Assembly (NCBI GenBank): GCA_964528575.1
Contig: CAZGTQ010000300.1
Location: forward strand, 1-10,153
Length of the DNA: 10,153 bases
DNA from: CAZGTQ01 sp964528575
GTDB lineage: Bacteria; Planctomycetota; UBA1135; GCA-002686595
Direction of reading: 5' to 3'
Positions 6,570-10,153 of this stretch are shown one piece after another; the first letter of the stretch is position 1, and the number at the start of each line of letters is the position of its first letter. A model generated the notes under the pieces. That model was not told the origin of the DNA and did not search any database. It saw only the letters and a program-made list of their open reading frames with translations. The translations under genes were made by a program, and so were the position numbers.

Positions 6570-7601
6570 GTGCGCAAGGTCGTGGTGCACCGCCCCGGCG
6601 GCCACGACCGGCTCGTCGTCGAAGAGCACGCCGATCCGACGCCCGGCCCCGGCGAGCTGCTCGTCGACGTCGACGCCGCGGCGGTGAACTACGCCGACTG
6701 CGTCGCGCGCATGGGGCTGTACGCGTCGGCGCAGCAGTACGTCGGCTGGCCGCTGACGCCGGGCTTCGACTTCGCGGGCCGCGTCGCGGGCGGCGACGGC
6801 TTCGAGCGGGGCGAGCGCGTCCTCGGCGTCACGCGCTTCGGCGCGTACGCGACGCGCCTCGCGGTGCCGGCGACGCAGTGCTTCCGGCCGCCGGACGGCT
6901 GGACGGTCGCAGAGTGCGCCGCTCTCCCGACCGTGTACCTGACCGCGTGGTACGCGCTCGCGCGCCTCGCGCGGCCCGAGCCGGGCGCGCTCGTGCTCGT
7001 GCACTCGGCGGCGGGCGGGGTCGGCGGCGCGCTCCTGCGGCTCGCGGCGAACGCGGGGCTGCGCGTCGTCGCGGTCGTCGGCGGAGCGCACAAGCTCGAC
7101 GCGGCGCGCGCCGCGGCGGGGGACGCGCTCGTCGCCGCGATCGACCGCTCGAGCGAGCCGCTGTGGAGCGCGGCCGAGCGCGTCGCGCCGGGCGGGTACG
7201 ACGCGATCTTCGACGCGAACGGCGGCGCGACGCTGCGCGCGAGCTACGCGCACCTCGCGCCCGAGGGCAAGCTCGTCGTCTACGGCTTCCACGGCATGCT
7301 TCCGCGCCGCGGGGGCAAGCCGCGCTGGGGCCGCCTCGCGCTCGCGTGGCTGCGCTCGCCGCGCTTCGACCCGCTGCGCATGACGCGCGAGAATCGCAGC
7401 GTGCTCGCGTTCAACCTCTCGTTCCTGTTCCACCGCGTTGACCTCTTGCGCGAGGCGATGGGCGGCTTGCTCGCCGACGCGCGCGCCGGCCGCATCGCGC
7501 CGCCGCCGGTGACGACCTATCCGCTGGACGAGGTCGCGCGCGCGCACGCCGACCTCGAGTCGGGCGCGACCGTCGGCAAGCTCGTCCTGACGATGCGCTG
7601 A
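6570..7601 (+). CDS. VAT-1-like/quinone oxidoreductase-type medium-chain dehydrogenase (zinc-free)
   Basis: 343-residue medium-chain dehydrogenase/reductase. The N-terminal GroES-like domain covers about 1-120 (PGPGELLVDVDAAAVNYADCVARMGLY, PGFDFAGRV, GERVLGVTRFGAYA). The Rossmann domain has the nucleotide loop HSAAGGVGGALLRLAANAG (145-163), typical of NADPH-using quinone reductases. The C-terminal stretch (MTRENRSVLAFNLSFLFHR...LLADARAGRI...VGKLVLTM) matches the synaptic-vesicle VAT-1-like branch. The zinc-binding cysteines of alcohol dehydrogenases are absent, as expected for this branch. It probably reduces quinones or enones with NADPH; the substrate is unknown. The start is GTG 6570, 20 bases after the asnS stop, with a GGGG-containing stretch 10-14 bases upstream. 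It may be read through from asnS or run from its own promoter. It converges with the CoA-transferase gene, with 13 bases between stop codons and no visible terminator. Confidence 0.88.
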   Translation: MRKVVVHRPGGHDRLVVEEHADPTPGPGELLVDVDAAAVNYADCVARMGLYASAQQYVGWPLTPGFDFAGRVAGGDGFERGERVLGVTRFGAYATRLAVPATQCFRPPDGWTVAECAALPTVYLTAWYALARLARPEPGALVLVHSAAGGVGGALLRLAANAGLRVVAVVGGAHKLDAARAAAGDALVAAIDRSSEPLWSAAERVAPGGYDAIFDANGGATLRASYAHLAPEGKLVVYGFHGMLPRRGGKPRWGRLALAWLRSPRFDPLRMTRENRSVLAFNLSFLFHRVDLLREAMGGLLADARAGRIAPPPVTTYPLDEVARAHADLESGATVGKLVLTMR

Positions 7602-7614
7602 GCGAGTCCGCGCT

Positions 7615-8823
7615 TCACTCGAACGCGTGCTCGTCGCGCAACGCACGGGCCGCGTCGGGCGCGAGCGCGAGCCAGTCGGCGACGATCTCCGCGCCGTGCT
7701 CGCCCAGCCGCGGCGGCGCGCGCCGCAGCTCGGGCGGAGTGCGCTCGAGGCGCAGCGGGCTCGCGACGGTCTCGAACGGGCCGAGCGAGGCGTGCTCGAG
7801 CGTGCGGACCATCCCGCGGCCGCGGATCTGCGGGTCGGCGAGCACGGCGCCCAGGTCGCGCACCGGGCCGGCCGGGACGTCGCGCGCGCGCAGCCGCTCG
7901 CACCACGCCGCGACGTCGTCGGTCGCGAAGCGCGCGGCGAGCAGCCCGACGAGCTCCTCGCGGTGCGCGACGCGCCCGGGGTTGTCGGCGAAGCGCGGAT
8001 CGGAGCCGAGCTCGCCGAGCCCGAGCGCGTCGCACGCGGCGCGGTACTGCGCGTCGTTGCCGGCGGCGAGCACGAGCCAGCCGTCGCGCGCGCGAAAGGC
8101 CTGGTAGGGGACGATGTTCGGGTGCGCGCTGCCCATCGGGCGCGGCGCGACGCCGGTGAGCAGCGCGCTCTGCGCCTGGTTGACGAGCGACGCGACGAGC
8201 GCGTCCTGGAGCGCGACCGAGACGCGCTGGCCCTCGCCGGTGCGCTCGCGATGGAAGAGCGCGGCGAGGATGCCCGACAGGAGCCAGTGCGCGGCGAGCA
8301 CGTCCGCGACGGCGACGCCGACCTTGATCGGCTCGCCGCCGGGCGCGCCCGTCACGCTCATCAGGCCGGCGGTCGCCTGGATCAGCGCGTCGTAGCCCGG
8401 CCGGTCCGCGTCGGGGCCCTCGTCGCCGAAGCCGGTGAGCGCGGCGTGCACGAGGCCGCGGTTCGTCGCGCGCAGCGCGTCGACGTCGAAGCCGAGCCGC
8501 GCGAGCCCGCCGGGGCGAAAGTTCTCGACGAGCACGTCGGCGCGCTCGGCGAGCCGCGTCGCGAGGCGCAAGCCCGCGGGGCGCGCTAGGTCGATCGCGA
8601 TGCTGCGCTTGCCGCGGTTCGTGCACAGGAAGTACGCGCTCTCGCGCGTCCCGTCCGGCGCCGCCGCGAACGGCGGGCCCCACGTGCGCGTCTCGTCGCC
8701 TGCGCCGGGACGCTCGACCTTGACGACGTCCGCGCCGAGGTCGGAGAGCATCATCGTGCAGAGCGGCCCGGCGAGCACGCGCGACAGGTCGAGCACGCGC
8801 AGACCGGAGAGCGCGCCGCTCAC
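7615..8823 (-). CDS. CaiB/BaiF family (class III) CoA-transferase
   Basis: 402 residues from the GTG at 8823, the usual length for this family, which moves CoA between carboxylic acids through an aspartyl-CoA anhydride intermediate. The N-terminus is canonical (LSGLRVLDLSRVLAGPLCTMMLSDLGADVVKVERPGAGDETR). Then come VLVENFRPGGLARLGFD, GPDADRPGYDALIQATAGLMSVTG, and KVGVAVADVLAA, whose Asp (codon 8302-8304, residue about 174) is the expected nucleophile. RERTGEGQRVSVALQDA and the C-terminal domain (RDVPAGPVRDLGAVLADPQI) follow. The CoA donor and acceptor cannot be told from sequence; racemase-type relatives exist, but this looks like a transferase. An alternative TTG start at 8841 adds six residues and lacks a ribosome site. 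It lies downstream of, and in the same direction as, the gene at 8894-9538, about 70 bases away, so co-transcription is possible though no functional link is evident. Confidence 0.9.
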   Translation of the reverse strand: MSGALSGLRVLDLSRVLAGPLCTMMLSDLGADVVKVERPGAGDETRTWGPPFAAAPDGTRESAYFLCTNRGKRSIAIDLARPAGLRLATRLAERADVLVENFRPGGLARLGFDVDALRATNRGLVHAALTGFGDEGPDADRPGYDALIQATAGLMSVTGAPGGEPIKVGVAVADVLAAHWLLSGILAALFHRERTGEGQRVSVALQDALVASLVNQAQSALLTGVAPRPMGSAHPNIVPYQAFRARDGWLVLAAGNDAQYRAACDALGLGELGSDPRFADNPGRVAHREELVGLLAARFATDDVAAWCERLRARDVPAGPVRDLGAVLADPQIRGRGMVRTLEHASLGPFETVASPLRLERTPPELRRAPPRLGEHGAEIVADWLALAPDAARALRDEHAFE

Positions 8824-8893
8824 CGGCGCGGCCTGCGGCAAGTGTGGAGCACGCGGCGCAGTCTATCGCAGGACGGCGGCGCAGCGATCGCGC

Positions 8894-9538
8894 TCAGCAG
8901 CGCTCGAGCGCGACGCCGACGTCCGCGATCGCGCCCGCCGCGACGTGGACGAGCCGGCGCACGCGGCGGAAGCCGTCGATCTGGGCGTCGAGCTCGTGCG
9001 GTCCCGGCGCGAGCAGCGTGTGGCTGAGCGAGGGGCGGTCGAGCGGAACGTCGACGCCGATCGCCCAGGCCGCGACGTGCGCGTCGGCCGGGAAGAAGAA
9101 GCGCAGGAGCTCCGCCTCGAGCGCGTCGGCCGCGCGGCAACGCACGCGCGCGAGCCGCGCCGGCCCGTGGCGGCCCGGCGTGCGCAGCTCGAGCCGCAGG
9201 CGCCCGCCGAGCCCACAGCGCAGCACGACGCGCGTCTCGCGCTCCGCATCGATCGCACAGTCCGCGCCGAGCGCGGGGAGCAGCATCGCCTCCGGCGCCC
9301 GTCCGAGCGGATCGACGCGCAGCCGGTAGCTCCCGATCGGCACTGAGTCGAGCGTGCCCGTCGCGTCGGGCGTCGCCAGGAGGAAGCGCGGCACCACCTT
9401 GCCGGTGCGCGCCTCGAGGAGCGTGACGCGGAAGTCGGTGACCGGCTCGCCGCCGGGCCCCGTCACGTCGATCCGCAGCCTGCCTGTCGGCGCGCGCCGC
9501 GCGCGCCCCGTTTTGCCCTCGACCATCATCATGACCAT
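8894..9538 (-). CDS. Hypothetical beta-sandwich protein, carboxypeptidase-regulatory-like domain
   Basis: 214 residues from the ATG at 9538. Residues about 19-78 (GRLRIDVTGPGGEPVTDFRVTLLEARTGKVV...GTLDSVPIGSYRLRVDPLG) have the strand and turn pattern of a carboxypeptidase-regulatory-like domain. The rest is also beta-rich (GGRLRLELRTPG; GVDVPLDRPSLSHTLLAPGPHELDAQIDGFRRVRRLVHVAAGAIADVGVAL), the last part recalling PEGA-like strands. There is no catalytic motif and no signal peptide, which is odd because such domains usually belong to exported proteins. The gene may therefore be a fragment, or its product may be cytoplasmic. I prefer ATG 9538 because AAGGGG lies five bases upstream. The in-frame ATG at 9670 would add 44 residues, including an Arg/Lys run (RKSRKRRRRR) then acidic residues, but its first codons (TTA, GCA, AGA, AGG, AAA) are unlike the GC-ending codons used elsewhere. 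Confidence 0.65.
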   Translation of the reverse strand: MVMMMVEGKTGRARRAPTGRLRIDVTGPGGEPVTDFRVTLLEARTGKVVPRFLLATPDATGTLDSVPIGSYRLRVDPLGRAPEAMLLPALGADCAIDAERETRVVLRCGLGGRLRLELRTPGRHGPARLARVRCRAADALEAELLRFFFPADAHVAAWAIGVDVPLDRPSLSHTLLAPGPHELDAQIDGFRRVRRLVHVAAGAIADVGVALERC

Positions 9539-9658
9539 CCCGTCCCCTTCGGGAGCGTCCCCCCGCTCCGCCTCGTCGTCCCGTCTCCGACGCCGTTTGC
9601 GCGATTTTCTTCCCGCCGGCGCGACGGCGCCTGCCCTGCACACCACTCTTGCGCGTAA

Positions 9659-9683
9659 GGGCCCGGACATTTCACTCGGGCCC
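9659..9683 (-). repeat. Seven-base-pair inverted repeat overlapping the possible terminator
   Basis: GGGCCCG at 9659-9665 pairs with CGGGCCC at 9677-9683 across an 11-base loop. The loop contains the ATG (read on the minus strand at 9670-9668) that is one candidate start of the downstream gene. Because it uses bases 9681-9683, it cannot form fully at the same time as the hairpin at 9681-9694. The two together look like alternative structures, but in DNA this rich in G and C such pairs also arise by chance. Confidence 0.4.
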
Positions 9684-9694
9684 CCGCGCGGGGG
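9681..9694 (-). terminator. Possible terminator hairpin after the HEAT-like gene
   Basis: CCCCCGCGCGGGGG is a perfect 14-base palindrome (five G-C pairs closing a GCGC loop), lying two bases after the TGA of the minus-strand gene at 9697. It is not followed by a U-tract, so it would not be a canonical intrinsic terminator. An mRNA 3'-end stabiliser or weak pause site is an alternative. It shares bases 9681-9683 with a second hairpin. Confidence 0.35.
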
Positions 9695-9696
9695 TC

Positions 9697-10153
9697 TCAG
9701 CCGCCCAGCCGGATCGGCAGCGTCGCTCCGAGCGCCTCGGCGAGCCGCCGCGCCTCGCGCTCACGCGCCGCGATCGGCGCGTCGGTCGAGAACGCGCACG
9801 CGACGCCCGCCCGGCGGCTGAGCGCCTCGGCCGCGCGGCTGCGGGCCCAGGCGGTCGTCTGGGCGGGCACGAAGTCGCACTCGTCCGCGAGCCCGTCGTG
9901 GGTGCCGATGCGCAGGACGGCGAGGAGCAGCGGGACGACGTCGTCGCGGCCGGCGCGCAGGGCGCTCGCGGCGCACTCGACGCGCACCTCGAGGTCGGGA
10001 TGCGCGCGCGGACCGTTCCCGAGGGCCGCGAGGCGCGCGGCGACGTCCGCGTCGCGCGCGGCGGCGGGCGCGAGCGCCGCGGCCGCGACCACGTCGCCCG
10101 CGTCGGCGTTGCGCGCGTCGCCCAGGACGCGCTCCTCGAGCCGCGCGAGCAGC
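9697..10153 (-). CDS. HEAT-repeat-like protein, C-terminal part (5' end outside window)
   Basis: The frame is open to the right edge, giving at least 151 residues of C-terminus. The visible part is all-helical and Ala/Arg/Leu-rich. One segment has the spacing of a HEAT repeat (HPDLEVRVECAASALRAGRDDVVPLLLAVLRIG), preceded by a less clear one (LARLEERVLGDARNADAGDVVAAAAL). After it comes TTAWARSRAAEALSRRAGVACAFSTDAPIAAREREARRLAEAL, ending in GATLPIRLGG. HEAT-like proteins are binding scaffolds and I cannot name a partner. The GTG at 10092 is probably internal because the same helical pattern continues upstream of it. The gene lies upstream of the beta-sandwich gene on the same strand, separated by a possible terminator hairpin. 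Confidence 0.6.
   Translation of the reverse strand, partial: LLARLEERVLGDARNADAGDVVAAAALAPAAARDADVAARLAALGNGPRAHPDLEVRVECAASALRAGRDDVVPLLLAVLRIGTHDGLADECDFVPAQTTAWARSRAAEALSRRAGVACAFSTDAPIAAREREARRLAEALGATLPIRLGG

Larger units (their letters stand above)
9539..9696. other. Intergenic region with alternative hairpins
   Basis: 158 bases between two minus-strand genes, if the downstream gene starts at 9538. The part nearest the upstream gene holds two overlapping inverted repeats (9659-9683 and 9681-9694). The remainder is less GC-rich in places (around 9601-9612 and 9641-9660), as promoters often are, but no clear -35/-10 pair stands out. If the downstream gene really starts at ATG 9670, most of this stretch is coding. 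Confidence 0.4.

Noticed and set aside
7627..8589. A 320-codon plus-strand frame opposite the CoA-transferase gene
   Set aside because: It is antisense to a gene with clear CaiB/BaiF motifs; the translation is a low-complexity shadow.

Overview
The window is a very GC-rich, gene-dense piece of bacterial chromosome. Planctomycetota is the likeliest source. The best hint is the large secreted protein at 632-3211: it ends in a two-cysteine beta-sandwich module (start YGTSTPACAGP, end SASNALALTV) that I associate with planctomycetal exported proteins. HEAT-like and carboxypeptidase-regulatory-like genes fit the same picture. This is inference from sequence style, and Myxococcota or a related uncultured lineage cannot be excluded. 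I saw no tRNA, rRNA, CRISPR array, transposase or phage gene.

Layout. (1) 1-3211, plus strand: the C-terminal part of a galactose/glyoxal-oxidase-like copper protein, followed after 2 bases by a secreted seven-repeat SBBP beta-propeller protein. Both look like cell-surface or extracellular products of one transcript. (2) 3212-3483: a 272-base convergent gap with no recognisable gene. (3) 3484-4557, minus: an LPG-synthase-TM/YbhN-type integral membrane protein (putative lipid flippase). (4) From a short divergent promoter region, plus strand: a small membrane-anchored coiled-coil protein of unknown function, overlapping by 4 bases with asnS (asparaginyl-tRNA synthetase), then a VAT-1-like NAD(P)H quinone oxidoreductase. 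(5) From 7615 to the right edge, minus strand: in transcription order a HEAT-like protein (5' end outside the window), a beta-sandwich protein of unknown function, and a class III (CaiB/BaiF) CoA-transferase.

The genes do not form an obvious single pathway. The clearest functional couplings are the secreted pair at the left edge and the translationally coupled membrane coiled-coil/asnS pair. Housekeeping (asnS) and catabolic enzymes (CoA-transferase, oxidoreductase) are mixed with surface proteins. I found no convincing new defence or mobile system. The items most worth a second look are the unknown gene coupled to asnS, a perfect 15-base CTAG palindrome over the asnS stop codon, a 29-base exact repeat 600 bases apart inside the propeller gene, a possible leaderless promoter at 4605-4622, and alternative hairpins at 9659-9694.
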